Source: Alisma plantago-aquatica (taxonomy: Eukaryota > Streptophyta > Magnoliopsida > Alismatales > Alismataceae). Taken from it: a stretch of 64,000 bases of DNA. The stretch is from NCBI GenBank assembly GCA_963693085.1, contig OY856412.1, forward strand, positions 349,406,457 to 349,470,456. Direction: 5' to 3'. The notes below the pieces were generated by a model that searched no databases, was not told the DNA's origin, and was given only the letters and a program-made list of their open reading frames with translations. Shown here in pieces: positions 1 to 12,119 of the stretch (the first letter of the stretch is position 1; each line of letters starts with the position of its first letter). The translations under genes and the position numbers were made by a program.

Positions 1-1760
1 AAAATTAATACCTTCCTGCTGATTGTAGCCTTGAGCCACTAACCTTGCTTTGTTCCTTACCACCTTGCCATTGTCATCAAGCTTGTTTTGGTAGACCCAC
101 TTGGTGCCAATGATTTTTCTATCACTCGGTCTTGGCACGAGAGTCCACACTCGGTTCCTCTCAAATTGCTCTAGTTCCTTCTGCATGGCTAGGATTCACT
201 CGTCATCTCCATGAGATTCATTGATGTTCTTTGGCTCCAACTGTGAGATGAAGGTACTATCTACTTGTTCTTTGTTGTAGGTAGCTTGTGTCTTCACTCT
301 CTCGAATGGATCACCAATGATTAGCTCTTTGGGATGACTCTTTGCGAAGTGAGGAGTGGGATCCTTCTTCTCTTCATCTTCTACTTCAACCACCTACTAA
401 CCTTTATTGTCAATGTTGAGGTCTTGTAAGACTGGAATTAAGTCATTTGCAACATCATCATCAACAACATTCTTTCCAATAGAAGGGTTAGATTCAATAA
501 ACTTAACATTAATGGATTCTTCAATTTTAGACAGTTCAATATTGAGAACTATATAAGCCCTACTTGTAGTGTTATAGCCTAGGAAGAAAGCCTTGTACGA
601 TTTCAGACCAAACTTGTCGAGAGAATTCTTCCTGTTCAAAACAAAACAAGGACATCCAAAAATGTGAAAGACGTCAATGGATGGCTTTCTACCACGCTAA
701 AACTCATAGGGGGTTTTCTTCAAAGATGGGTGTGTGAAAACTCAGTTTTGCACAAAGCCTGAGGTGCTGATAGCTTCAGCCCAAAACTTCTTTATAGTGT
801 CATACTCTAGAAGCATGGTCCTCACCATCTCCTGTAGTGTCCTATTATTTCTCTCTACTACCCCATTTTTTTGAGGTGTACGAGGAGAAGAGAAATTGTG
901 TAAGTAACCAGATTTTTCACAAAAATGCTCAAAAAGATCATTTTTGAACTCTCCTCCATGGTCACTACAGATAGAAACAATCTGACAAGAAGCTTCATTT
1001 TCAACTCATTTACAAAATCTCGATAAAACATCTAGAGTATCACTTTTAGAGACGAGAAATAATGTCCAAGTATAGCGAGAGAAATCATCAACAATCACAA
1101 TACAATACTTGGAACCACAAAGCATTTGAGTTCTCATAGGTCTGAATAGATCAATATGAAGAAGCTCAAGAGCTCTTTTGGTACTAAGAACTCCTTTGGA
1201 TTTGAAGGAGGACTTGGTTTTCTTTCCTTGTGTGTAAGTTTGGCATTCCTCATCCATTTTGAAATCCAATTTAGGAAGTCCATGAACCAATTCCTTTTTG
1301 CTCAATTTCTTCATTTGATGCATAATAACATGACCCAACTGGCGATGTCAAAGAGAAATGCCATTTTTATCCACAACTAAGCATCTATCAAGTACGGGAT
1401 TTAGAGAATCAAGCAAAATAACATATAGATTACCATTTCTAGTTCCCTTATATATATCATTGTGAGGGAATCTAGAAGCCAACATTCTAAAGAAGTAAAT
1501 AGAACAAGATAATCATTGTCACAAAGTTGGCTTATCAAATTGTGATGTAGGCCATCAACAAGAAAAACATTTTTAATACAAAGCTTGTTGCCTACATCAC
1601 CCTCACCTATTACCTTACCCTTTTTATTGTCCCCAAAAGTCACCGATTCTCCTTTCTTCTTCATGAATTTGTTGAAATGGATGATTTACCTGTCATATGC
1701 TTTGAGCAGTCACTATCAACAATCCACCTTCTTTTGACCTACATGAAAGAAGGATGTCGG
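1..1760 (-). pseudogene. Copia (Sirevirus-like) pol, truncated by the window edge
   Basis: Reading leftwards on the minus strand, the order is protease, GAG-pre-integrase, integrase core, a long linker and the start of reverse transcriptase, which is Copia order. The protease motif lies near 1689-1739 as WIVDSDCSKHMTG; the catalytic DSG reads DSD, so it should be dead. Around 1250-1340 the integrase zinc site reads CQTYTQGK, where the second Cys of the family CxxC has become Tyr. VDDFSRYTW (around 1080-1110) is the integrase core. KWVYQNKLD (about 80-110) is the conserved start of Copia RT, and a stop stands just upstream at about 195 where the family has Trp. The product would be a polyprotein; several frames are broken, so no function is expected. 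The rest of RT and RNase H lies left of the window. Confidence 0.9.
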
Positions 1761-1768
1761 TTCCCAAC

Positions 1769-3075
1769 TCAAACTTTGGGATCTGAGGTTAGCTTGGGGA
1801 CCCATTTCATCTTTGGGTTGGTCCCCTTTGGCTTGTAAGGACAATAAGTAGAATAATGGTCATCACATTTACAGTGAGCACATACCATTGGGTTTTTAGA
1901 GTCGGAAGTCTCTCCATGGAAGAAAGGAGGTTCCACACTCTTCTTCTTACCCTTACTCTTATTCTTGTTCTTACCCTTAAGAGAAGTCTCATCATATCCT
2001 AAACCACTAGTACCAATATGTTTGGTAGAGTGTTCGAGGACAACATTAAGGGATTTCTTTCCCATAAGAAACTTTTGCAAAGAATCTCTTAATTTAGCAT
2101 TATCATCACTAAGATTAATGACAGTAGAAGATAAGCTAGCAAGATCATCTCTAGCAGGCAATAGGTCGACCTATAAATAGAGGGCTTTAGTATGAAAAGA
2201 ATCACATTCTAGAGCAGTGCTAGCTACCTCATTACTTTGCAAGATAGGTCTAGAGGATAAATCATTAACTTAAGGAAGAAACTTAGCATTCTCATATTTA
2301 AGCAAAAGAATTTCTTTTTGATAAGCAAGAGTTTCTTGCTTCCTAGCTTCATCAATGACGTTAAGTACTACATTTTCAATTTTAAGAACATCAATCTCAT
2401 ATTGGCATTTTTGGTTTTCTTCCTTAAGAGTAGCAATGGTCTTAAGGTGGACACCATTCTCAACTTCAACTCCATTGTATTGGAGCACAAGATCAAGAAA
2501 TTTCCTTTGTAAAGTATCAATGCTATGAAGATGTAGCTTTTCATTTTAATCTAGAATCTCAATTTTAGCATAAAGATCATCTATTATCTTTCCTAACCTT
2601 TTCTTTTTAGCTTCGCTTTTAGTAAAAGATGACCTGCAAGAATTAAGCATATCAATAAGAGTTTCTTTAGACAACTCATATAAGTTAACTTCACTTACCT
2701 CACTTACCTCACCTACATCATCACTTGTAGAGGTCATGAGAGCAAGGTGTCATTCTCCATCTTCGGATCTAGAAGAACTTGAGGAAGACTCCTCCCAAGT
2801 TGCATATTTACTTCTTCTTTCTTTCTTCTCCTTTCTCTTGTATTTGCCTTCCTTTTTGTACTCCTTGTCCTTCTTGTGGCTGCTCTTGTGGTGGCTCTTC
2901 TTGGCCTTGGGGCAATAATTCTTGTAATGGCCTTTTTGGCCACATTAATAGCACCTAGGAGTAGATGAAGAAGACTTCCCTTTGAAGTGCTTGCCCTTCG
3001 AGTAGTTAGCTTCATGCTCATTTTTCCTTCATCTTCACTTGAGGAAGGAGTAGGGGACTTGATAGCAAGTTGTTG
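1769..3075 (-). pseudogene. Copia (Sirevirus-like) gag, C-terminal part
   Basis: The minus strand encodes a gag nucleocapsid with frameshifts. A zinc knuckle (C-x2-C-x4-H-x4-C, read as CGQKGHYKNYC in one frame) lies near 2925-2955. It is followed by a Lys/Arg-rich stretch (2790-2920) and long acidic coiled-coil segments (2270-2737). A second short Cys/His cluster, CAHCKCDDHYSTYCPYK, lies around 1830-1890. A long gag with a coiled coil is usual for Sirevirus/SIRE elements, which is why I prefer that lineage. The N-terminal half of gag and the 5' LTR are missing: homology stops at about 3075, where the CACTA element begins. The piece joins directly to the pol fragment on its left. Confidence 0.82.
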
Positions 3076-3089
3076 CTAATAGTAAAAAC

Positions 3090-5812
3090 TTGAAACTCAA
3101 TACTATTGACCGAATCAAATGTCATGTCACGTGCAACGAGATTGTACAAGGCTATATAGAATGGTACTGGCATGTAAAGATTCCTACTATGAGATTAGTA
3201 TATGTCGATAGCAGTACTTGTGTTGAAGAAGACATTTTTTATGGTGATGTAGATGTGAATGATCCAATACTGATCGACATGGTTGATGTGATGCTAGATA
3301 GTTGTAGGTAGAGCACACTGATCCACCTTCCTTATTTAGAAACATTATGCATGATGCTGAGAGACTGTTATACTTAGGTTGTACTAAGTTTTGAAGTTGA
3401 GTATTGCATTGAGATTGTACTCTGAAGGCTAACAATAGATGGAGCCACAAAAGCTTCACGTCATGAGTTGTCTTTGTTGAAAGAAATTCTTCTTGAAGGC
3501 AGTGAGCTTCCAATATCAACATACGAATAAAAAAAGTTGTGCCCAATGGATATGAAGGGTAAAAAGATACATGCAGCCCCAAATGACTGTGTTATTTCAA
3601 AAGGACTAATGTCGATTTGAAAGATTGTCCAAATGGTGGGGCATCAAGGTATAAAATGGCTCCTTCAAGGAAGTCCAAAACTGGATCTCCTACAAAGGTA
3701 AAGTAGTATCTACATATAATACCACAATTTCAATAGTTGTTTTCTAATACTGCGGATGTAGAGAATTTAAGGAGGCATGCACATGAAAAGAAAAATAATG
3801 ATAGGATCATACGACATGCATTTGATTCCCCACAATGCAAGAATATTAATATATTGTACCCTAAATTTGGTGAAGAAGTCAGGAATCTAAGACTTGGGTT
3901 TTGTACTAATGGGATAAATCCATATGGCACATTGAGTAGACTATATATCAGTTGGCATGTTGTGATTGTTAGATACAATCTTCCTCCCCGATTGTGTATG
4001 GAAAAGAATTATGTCATGTTTCTATTATTGATATCGAGCCCTAAACAACTTGGAAATGATATTGATGTTATCTTGAACCTCTGAATGATGGCATAAAGAA
4101 GTTGTGGGAAGAAGGTGTGATGACCTATGATGCTTCACGTAGAGAGAAATCTTGTTTACATGCCATGTTGTTTTGCACTATTAATGACTTTCCAGCATAT
4201 GGGAATTTGTTTGAGTACAGTGTAAAAGGATCCAAAGCATGCCCTATATGCGAAGAGAACATTGATTCAATATGAATAAAACATGATAGCAAGACTGTTT
4301 ATCTTGATTCAATACATTCAATGGATCGAATGAGGAACACCGTGCCCCTAAACCTATATCAGGGGAGGTTGTTTATGAAAGAGTAAAAGACTTTGTCAAT
4401 GCATTTGGTAAGAGATCATATTGTACCATTCCCACACAAAGTGAAAAATCTTCATACAAGAAGAGGTCAATATTTTGGGATCTTCCTTGCTGGAGTTCTT
4501 TGGCAGTTAGGCATTGTATCGATGTCGTTCATGTTGAGAAAAATGTTTGTGATAGTGTCATTCATAATCTATTGAATATACCAGGTACGACTAAAGATGG
4601 AATCAAATCCAATATGGACATATGTGAAATGGGCATAAGGAAAGAATCAACAAAAGAAGTTAGTAGTGATATAAAACATATTTACTTCCTTTTTGTTACA
4701 CATTGTCTAAAAAGGAGAAAAAAACTTTTTGTGAGTGCTTTCTTAATGTTAAGGTACCATAGGGATACTCTCATGAAATATCCATAGATTGGTATCAATG
4801 AAGGATATGAACCTGATAGATCTTAAATCTCATGATTGTCACACTCTAATGCAACAAATATTGCCCATGGAATTTTGATCTATATTGTTGAAGCATGTAA
4901 GGTTTGTAATCACATGACTGTGTTTCTTCTTCAAAACTCTATGCATCAAAATTATTGATCCTGAGAATCTCAATAAGTTTCAAAGAGATGTGGTCATTAC
5001 CCTGTGCCAACTTTAGATGTATTTTCCTCCGTTCTTTGATACCATGGTACATCTTGTTGTCCACTTGACTAGGGAAGTGAAAATGTTGGGACCAAAATAT
5101 ATGTATTGGATGTATCCTTTTGAATGGTATATGAGCATTTTAAAAGTGATGTTTGAACTTGTTATCGGCCTGAAGGGAGTATTATTGAGAGTTATGTGGC
5201 TAGGGAGGTTATGGACTTTTGCAATGACTTCCTGAGTTGTAAAGAAGCACATGTAAATGACAAGAATATTGAGGACTATTCCAACAAAGGGACTTTAGAA
5301 GTATGAGTGAAAGTAATCAATCATGAGATGTGGGAACAAGCACACTTGTATATTTTTAACACCCAAAAAGTGTGTATTTGTATTACCAAACATACCAATT
5401 TCATTAAGACAAATATCCTTGAGTCAATTCAATGTGTCTTTCTAGAGAGCATAACAAGACATTTATTATGTGGTTTGAAGACAGTCTTATGTCAACTATC
5501 TCAAACACCAAATAATGTTGCTAAAAATATCAAATGCCTCACCTTTAAACCAAAAAATGAATGTTATGCCTTATGAAGGGTTTGACATAAATGCACTTTC
5601 ATACTACGCAGAGCATCAAGATGATAAGAGTGTCATCGAAAATAGTGGGGTCACCCTTCAAGAGTCGTCATTGTATTTTCCTAGTGTGAATGAAAGAGTC
5701 CACATGAAGATAAAATTTCATATTAAAGTGTCATTGAAGTGATATGGAAGTTTGACTACATAAATGTTAGAGTTCCGATCTTTATGTGTAATTGGGTTTA
5801 TAACACCAAATG
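3090..5812 (+). pseudogene. TNPD-like CACTA transposase, part before the LTR insertion
   Basis: This is the transposase that would cut and rejoin CACTA ends in the nucleus. Domains read in order, with stops between them. A transposase-associated N-terminus is at about 3090-3310. A segment with KIHAAPNDC follows at about 3560-3600. Transposase_21 (3737-4280) shows LGFCTNGINPYG, LISSPKQLGNDIDV and TINDFPAYGNL, then a CPIC zinc-type pair. DUF4218 (about 4800-5250) shows MYFPPFFDTMVHLVVHL and YWMYPFEWYM. The start of DUF4216 (about 5715-5812) shows RVPIFMCNWV. Translation is interrupted at 5813 by the solo LTR and resumes in frame after 11763. The combination of Pfam-type domains makes the family call firm; many stops make it a pseudogene. 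Confidence 0.9.
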
Positions 5813-7204
5813 TGTAACATCCCTGACCTGGGTTATGCTTTAACCCTAGGTGTTTTAATAAATAAAGATGATTATATGCTTAATCTTATCTTGTGAAAAG
5901 TAATTAGGGCTCATGAGGAACTTATGTTTCAATTTTGGTCCTATTTGAACAATGTTGAAGCAATGTTTGCTTATTTTGGACTAAAGTGCAAATTACCCAA
6001 GTTAAGGGGCTAACTTACAAATGTTACATAATAATATGTTCCTCTGACGTTGATACATCATAAGAATGAATATGATGTAGTGGTATGGTTTCCACAAGCC
6101 TGGACACCAAGATAGAGCTTGTTGGACAATGTTTGTGCATTAAAACCTAGTTTTGGTGTAAAGTGCAATTTACCCAAAACCTAAGGTTCAAGATGCAAAT
6201 TACCACTTCAACAAGGTCCCTAATGTTTCTTGACATCATTTAGAGCAAATAAAATGAGAGGGGCGCCTAATTTGAATTAAGTTGGAGGAGAGAGAATCTT
6301 GATATTAAAATAATCAAGATTTAAGCCTAATTGGAACCCTAATTCAATTTAATGCAAAAATAAATAAAATAATTGAAGGGGCCTTCAACCAAAATTAAAA
6401 TGGTTGGATTCAGATGTTTGTGGAAGATATTAAGCCTTGCAAAGGCACGAGCATATCCTAAGGAGGTGAAATTCCACTCACCATTATTATAAGAAAAAGA
6501 AATTCCACTCAAAAATGGATATTAATATTATAAGGGTTAAGGTGCTTAATTTCTTTTCCCTTTATTCTTGGATAATGAAGAGTTATTGCAATAACATGAA
6601 GATGTCTTAGTGGCCAAGAAATGGAGGGGGATTTGGTGGAAATTATTTTGGGAATTAAAGGAAATAATCCCATTTTCTCTCTCCTTGGGATTTCCTTATA
6701 CATATCCCTTTTTCCACTCACTTAAGTACTTCTTTTCGGATTTCCTTTCTTTCTTTGCCTTGGAAGACCCCAAGAGAATCTCAGGAACAGGAGGAGGACG
6801 ACCCCAACATGTTGGTAAGGTTCTTGACCTCTTTTCCCCTTGATTGCATGGTGGAAATTGAAAGTAAATCATTGATTTCTCCTTAATTCGATCTCCTCTT
6901 CAACCCTAGCCAAACTTTTCAACCAAAAGCTTGAGGACGAGCCTAGGGGGAGTTGCAAGAGATTCATCCACCATTGTTTCCGTGAGCTTGGAGCCTTGTA
7001 GCTCAATTGGAGGTGGGTTTTATAACTTGAAACCCTAACTTTGTTATTACATTCAATTCCCCATCAAATAATGATCATTTCTCTATTTACAATTATTGAT
7101 TTGGTTGATTGATGCAATTTCCATGAAAATCACAACAGGTTTCGTGGGTCTAGAGCTTGATGATGATGAAATAATCATAAGAACACACCTCCCCAAATAT
7201 CTAG

Positions 7205-8700
7205 ACCAAACAGTTTCAATAAAATGTCCAAACGGTTTCACAAACCGTTTGGGAGCAAACGGTTTCAAACCGTTTGGAATGAAACGGTTTCACTAAACCA
7301 CATAGAAGCAAACTGTTTAAAACTGTTTGGTGATGTTGACCAGGGTTGACCATTTGGGGATTTGTTCACAATGATCTAGTTTAATGACCCATCAATTATT
7401 ATTGATTAACTCCAATTGGTTCATGAGTTGAAGGTTCATCAATCACCTAAACCCTAATCAGGTTGAGTGCTGATTTCATAAGTGATTGAGTTTGAAACTT
7501 TGGTTGATTGACCCAAACGGTTTAAAAACTGTTTGGGAATCACCAAACGGTCTCAAGACCGTTTGGAGGTCAACCAAGACCGTTTGGAGGTCTAGGGTTG
7601 AGTATGGTTAAGTGTTTGAAGATTCAAACATATGGTATAAACCCTAATCGACTAAGTGCTGATTTTGCGATTGAATGAGTTGATGCTTTGGGTTGATTGA
7701 CCCAAACAGTCTCAAGACCGTTTGGGGGTCACCCAAGACCATTTGGAGGTCTAGGGTTAAGTTTGGTAAAGTGTTTGAAGGTCCAAAGATACCAAATTGA
7801 AATACAATTAAGTGTTGATTTGGTGACCAATCCTAGGATCCAAACCCTAATTGAATGACATGGTTAATGATGATATGATGGGCAAACGGTCTCAAGACCA
7901 TTTGGAGGTCATCTAAATGATCCCAAGACCGTTTGGGGGTCACCCAAGACCGTTTGGAGGTCTAGGGTTGACTATGGTTAGGTGTTTGAAGATCTAAAGG
8001 TACTAAGTTGAAGTGCAATCAAATACTGATTTGGTGATCAATCCAATGATCCAAACTTTGATTGATTGACTTGGATTTTGATGTTGAAATGGGCAAACAG
8101 TCTCAAGACCATTTGGAGGCCATCCAAACGACCTCAAGACCGTTTGGGGTCAGGTCATGTCCAATTTGGATGATGGTCCAATAGTTTTAAAGTAAATAGT
8201 TTCACATTGGTTAATGTTGAAGGATCATCAATTCCAAACCCTAATTCAATTGACTCAAACCCTAATTGATGACTAATTGAGGGTCAATTGACTCTCAAAT
8301 CAGTTGAAGGTTGACCTATTTAACTCAATTGAAGTATGATGATAGGTCCAATTGATGATTGGTTACATAAATTCAATGATTGAAGGAATCAACATTGGAA
8401 ACCCTAATTCGATTTGATTGGTTGAGACCATATTTGGTCCTTGCGGTTTTGAGGTGGTTTGGACCAAATGGTCTCAAGACCATTTGGGACCAAACGATCC
8501 CAAATTGGTTGAGTCCATGCGGTTTCAAAAAGGTACTTTAGCAAACGGTTTCAAGTGACCACCTTTAGCAAACGATCTTGAAAGTCACCTTTAGCAAACT
8601 ATTTCAAGTACTTGCTTTAGCAAACGGTCTCAAGCACCACCTTTACCAAATGGTTTGAAACCGTTTGAACTTTGAAAGACTAAGACCGTTTGGGGCTCAA
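7205..8700 (+). repeat. Palindrome array of giant LTR copy 1
   Basis: Many copies of a near-perfect palindrome occur here, with arms CAAACGGTCT and AGACCGTTTG around a CA centre. Several copies have decayed at the CpG (CATTTGG for CGTTTGG). The words are embedded in larger units of about 180-212 bp that repeat the context (AGGTCTAGGGTTGA, TGCTGATTTGGTGA). Confidence 0.9.
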
Positions 8701-9231
8701 GTAGTCAAAATTGATTGAGGATTCAATTGGTTAATCCACCTGGATACCTATTATAATTGAAGATCCAATTGGTCAATTCATTTGGGTACCTCATTTAATG
8801 GAGGTCCAATGTGATTGAATCTCTTGAGAATTAAGATGATGATTGATCCATTGTTTCAATGATGATTATTAAGGTTGGGTATAAAGGTTGAAACCCTAAA
8901 GTACCTAGATGATCAATATCTTTAGATTAATTAACCCTAAAAGGTTATGAGAATAATGTCTTAGTACACTATGTTAACCATAGTTGTATGTACTTGATTG
9001 AAGGGTTGATGTAACCTAATCAAGTTGAGAGGATGATGGAAAGGAATTCATATATGAGTATTGATCATGTGATGAATAGGTTATGATCCTTAATAAAGAA
9101 ATCATGAAGCCCTAATCCAGAAAGTTAATGAACCATAACCCTAATTCAGGGTAACATAATGTAAAACCCCAATTATGGGAATGGAGGGTGAAACCCTAAT
9201 TGGGATGAGTATTCCCAATTGATAGGACATG

Positions 9232-9355
9232 TAAAATCCTAATTGAGGTTGATTCAATGTGAAATCCTAATTGAGGTTGATTCCATGTGAAATCCTAATT
9301 GAGGTTGATTCCATGAGAAATCCTAATTGAGGGTGATGCCATGAGAAACCCTAGT
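9232..9355 (+). repeat. 28-bp tandem repeat in giant LTR copy 1
   Basis: Four to five units of GAAATCCTAATTGAGGTTGA plus TTCCATGT (28 bp) occur here with small changes. The same repeat appears in reverse orientation in copy 2 (35203-35416), where there are more units and an intact telo-box-like AACTAGGGTTT. Confidence 0.85.
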
Positions 9356-10500
9356 TGGGATGAATAGTAAACCCTAAGTATATGCAATGTAATGTGAAAG
9401 CCTAATAAAGGGTGATGGTATGAGAGACCCTAATCCTAATAATGAAATGGTGACTAATACATTGATAAGGGAAATACCTAAAGTGATTAATTATAGATAA
9501 CCTTATAGCAAGCAATGCCTTAACCTGAAATGGGTCCATATCATTAAAGATAGTTGGACCATTCTTATGTGTGACCTACGTACTTCATGGTAAGAGTGAT
9601 AGGTTAGTGGATGAAAGGATTAAGATGGGAAATTCCTTAATCCAAGATAAGTTGATATCTCAAGAAAGTTGGAAGTGATGAGGAAAGTGATACATCAAGA
9701 TGTGATAGATATCACTTTTAGCATTCCATGGCTGATATACTCTAATGCATCTCAAAGCCAATATACTTGGATAAGAAACACATGAAGTGTGTTACGTCAA
9801 TTGTTACAATGAAATGTATTGAGTTTGATATACTTTGATAAGTATAGGATAATATACCTTGAGAATGGGGTTAAGCCAAACTCATGAGTATGATGTAATC
9901 ATATCATGATAAGGATGGGAAATGAACTCATACCTTGCATTGATAATCATTTAATGATAAATGTTAAGAGTAATAAACTTGATTGATTACTCAAGATGCT
10001 AATGGATGCTCCTAGAGGTGTGGAGGAATGTATTAAGGTTTATTTGATAAATATGAAATCCTAATGTGAGATGGGAAAACCCTAACCCTAAATTGGGTAA
10101 TGGGATATGAGAAATCCTAATGTGATGTGAAAAGTAAGCCCTAACCCTATTGAGGGAATAGTGGTGTTACTATCGTATTACATGAGGGAATATGTTGTTG
10201 TTGCCTAGCTTGGTGAGCCATGAGATTAGTGGTTACCTAGTGAGAGGTAATAAGATGATTATAAAAGTCTCTTGTAAGAGATAATAATGTTCATAATGAA
10301 CCAAGGAATGGGAACTTGGTAATATAATAATAATAATAACAAAAGGATACAATCATAATAATGGAACCTGGATTGTACATGTGTGGAGAAAAAAAATATA
10401 CTTGTAATACATAAAGAATGTATTGAGCATGATTGGCATAGCCAAAGTTTAATGCTAGTAAAAGAATAAGGTGCCCAGTGCTGTGTAAACAGACATGGGA

Positions 10501-10880
10501 TGTAATCAGGATTGGTTAAAGTCCAATGCTTGGCTGTGAAATCAGGATTGGTTAGAGTCCAATGCCTGGTTGTGTAATGAGGATTGGTTAAAGTCCAATG
10601 CCTGGCTGTGAAATCAGGATTGGTTAAAGTCTAATGTCTGGCTGTATAATCAGGGTTGGTTAAAGTCCAATACCTAGCTGTGAATCAGGATTGGTTAGAG
10701 TCCAATGCCTGGATGTATAATTAGGTTTGGTTAGAGTCCAATACCTGGCAGAGGTGTAATGCCTGTAATCAGGGTTGTCTAAAGTCCAATACCTGGCTGT
10801 GAAATCAGGATTGGTAGTGTCCAATGCCTGGCGGTGTAATCAGGTTTGGAAGAGTCCAATACCTGGCAGAGGCTAAATGC
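10501..10880 (+). repeat. ~41-bp tandem repeat in giant LTR copy 1
   Basis: Nine to ten imperfect units built on ATCAGGATTGGTTARAGTCC followed by AATGCCTGGCTGTG occur here. I do not see this array at the matching place in copies 2 and 3, so it is a local expansion that helps make copy 1 longer. Confidence 0.88.
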
Positions 10881-11763
10881 CTATAATGATGACACATGAT
10901 TGGTAATAGACCAATGCCTGTAATAGTAACACAGGATTGGTATTAACCCAGTGCCTGTATTGTTGATATATGAGTACATGGTAGATATATCTCCTTATCT
11001 GTTAAACAGGTTGGCTAAGGCCAACAGAATGGAACAAGAGTGTTTCATGGGTGACATAACAAGATGATGAGTGTCACAAGAAAAGTTTGATATGATGGTA
11101 TAATATGATGTATAAATGATATACATGTCATTCCTATTGCTCTATCATAAATAGTTGCAATGCTTTCAAAGTTGAGAATGCTTTAAAAGGCTTATCATCT
11201 GCCCAGTTTGATATCCTTAAACTGCAATAACAATGTTTTGGCAGAGAGTTATATCTCCCGCTGGGACAATTTACAATTGTCTCACCCCCGTGGGATCCAA
11301 CATTTTTAGGTAGACGTGGACAAAGAAGCATATACTCTTTTGCAGGAAAAAGGAAAGCAACAACCTGGACAACAATGAGATCTCAGGTGGAGAACCTTCC
11401 TGTCAAGTTATGTAGTTAGAAAGTCCTATGTGTCGTCTCTGTACTCTCAGGTCCTCAGAGTTTTTAGTCAGTGTTTTAATGAATCGTTTGAGATTTTGGC
11501 TTGAAGCCTCGGGATTCAAATGCTGTCTGTATATAATGTTTATAGGGCAGCTGATGTTGTAGTCTCTGAGAAGAGATGGTACAGGGTATGTACATTTGAA
11601 CCAAAATGTAAATGTTATACAATGTTTCTTGATGGAAAATATTTCCTATGTGTGGATCTCTTTGCAAAAAGTTTTAATTTTTAGTGATTTTCAGTAATCT
11701 ACTGCAAATAATTCGCTTCCACTTAAGTTAATTTTGTTTTTATGACTTATATGCCACAAAATG

Positions 11764-12010
11764 AGTTGTAGTGGATGAATTGGGTTTCACATTAGTGAAT
11801 TTTAAATAGATTGGCAAGAATGGTGAACCATTCATACTGTCATCATAGGTGAAGCAAGTATTTTATATCGATAATCCTTCATATGAAAAATGGCTGGTTG
11901 TTCTTCATGGTAAACGGTAGTTCAGTGCAGACCCTATAGATGAACAAGAGTACTATGACAAGTATGATGACTCTATATGCATGCAGATCACAATGATGGA
12001 TTCTTAATTG
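11764..12010 (+). pseudogene. TNPD-like CACTA transposase, C-terminal part after the LTR insertion
   Basis: This continues DUF4216 of the transposase started at 3090. The frame shows VVVDELGFTLVNF, then GEPFILSS, VKQVFYIDNPS and KWLVVLHGKR, all characteristic of plant CACTA TNPD C-termini, with in-frame stops. The junction with the segment ending at 5812 is seamless once the solo LTR and one copy of AAATG are removed. Confidence 0.88.
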
Positions 12011-12119
12011 ATACGAGATCCTAATATTAGAGGCAAGATTTTTGTTTTTTTAAATGATAGAAGTGTATTTTACATTCTTATCACTTATATTTCATTATTT
12101 GAATATTTTTGATATGACA

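Larger units (their letters stand above)
6815..11309 (+). other. Candidate leader intron inside giant LTR copy 1
   Basis: A donor-like ATGTTG|GTAAGG at 6815 lies about 110 bp after the TATA-like region. An acceptor-like ACATTTTTAG| ends at 11309. The same two junctions are present in copies 2 and 3. If spliced, the 4495-bp interior (palindrome arrays, tandem repeats) would be removed and leader exons of about 100 and 450 bp would remain. This is inference from junction consensus and position only. Confidence 0.45.
5813..11758 (+). mobile_element. Giant solo LTR, copy 1 (5946 bp), TSD AAATG
   Basis: The copy begins TGTAACATCCCTGACC and ends ATGCCACA. It is bounded by identical 5-bp direct repeats AAATG (5808-5812 and 11759-11763). 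The interrupted CACTA transposase frame continues on both sides, which fixes the boundaries. No internal gag or pol is present, so it is a solo LTR left by recombination between two LTRs. Copies 2 and 3 (32895-38826 and 41194-46389) share its ends and interior. A long LTR with TG..CA ends and 5-bp TSD fits Ty3/Gypsy (perhaps Tekay/Del or Tat), but with no pol in the window the lineage is open. Interior: TATA-like region near 6694, palindrome array, 28-bp and ~41-bp repeats, and a conserved terminal block at 11240-11450. Confidence 0.94.

Noticed and set aside
1156..1380. Plus-strand frame across the integrase region
   Set aside because: A shadow of the minus-strand Copia pol.
8230..9380. Interstitial telomere (TTTAGGG)n array
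   Set aside because: The motif is dispersed with long spacers and is never a head-to-tail 7-mer, so it is telo-box density, not telomeric repeat.
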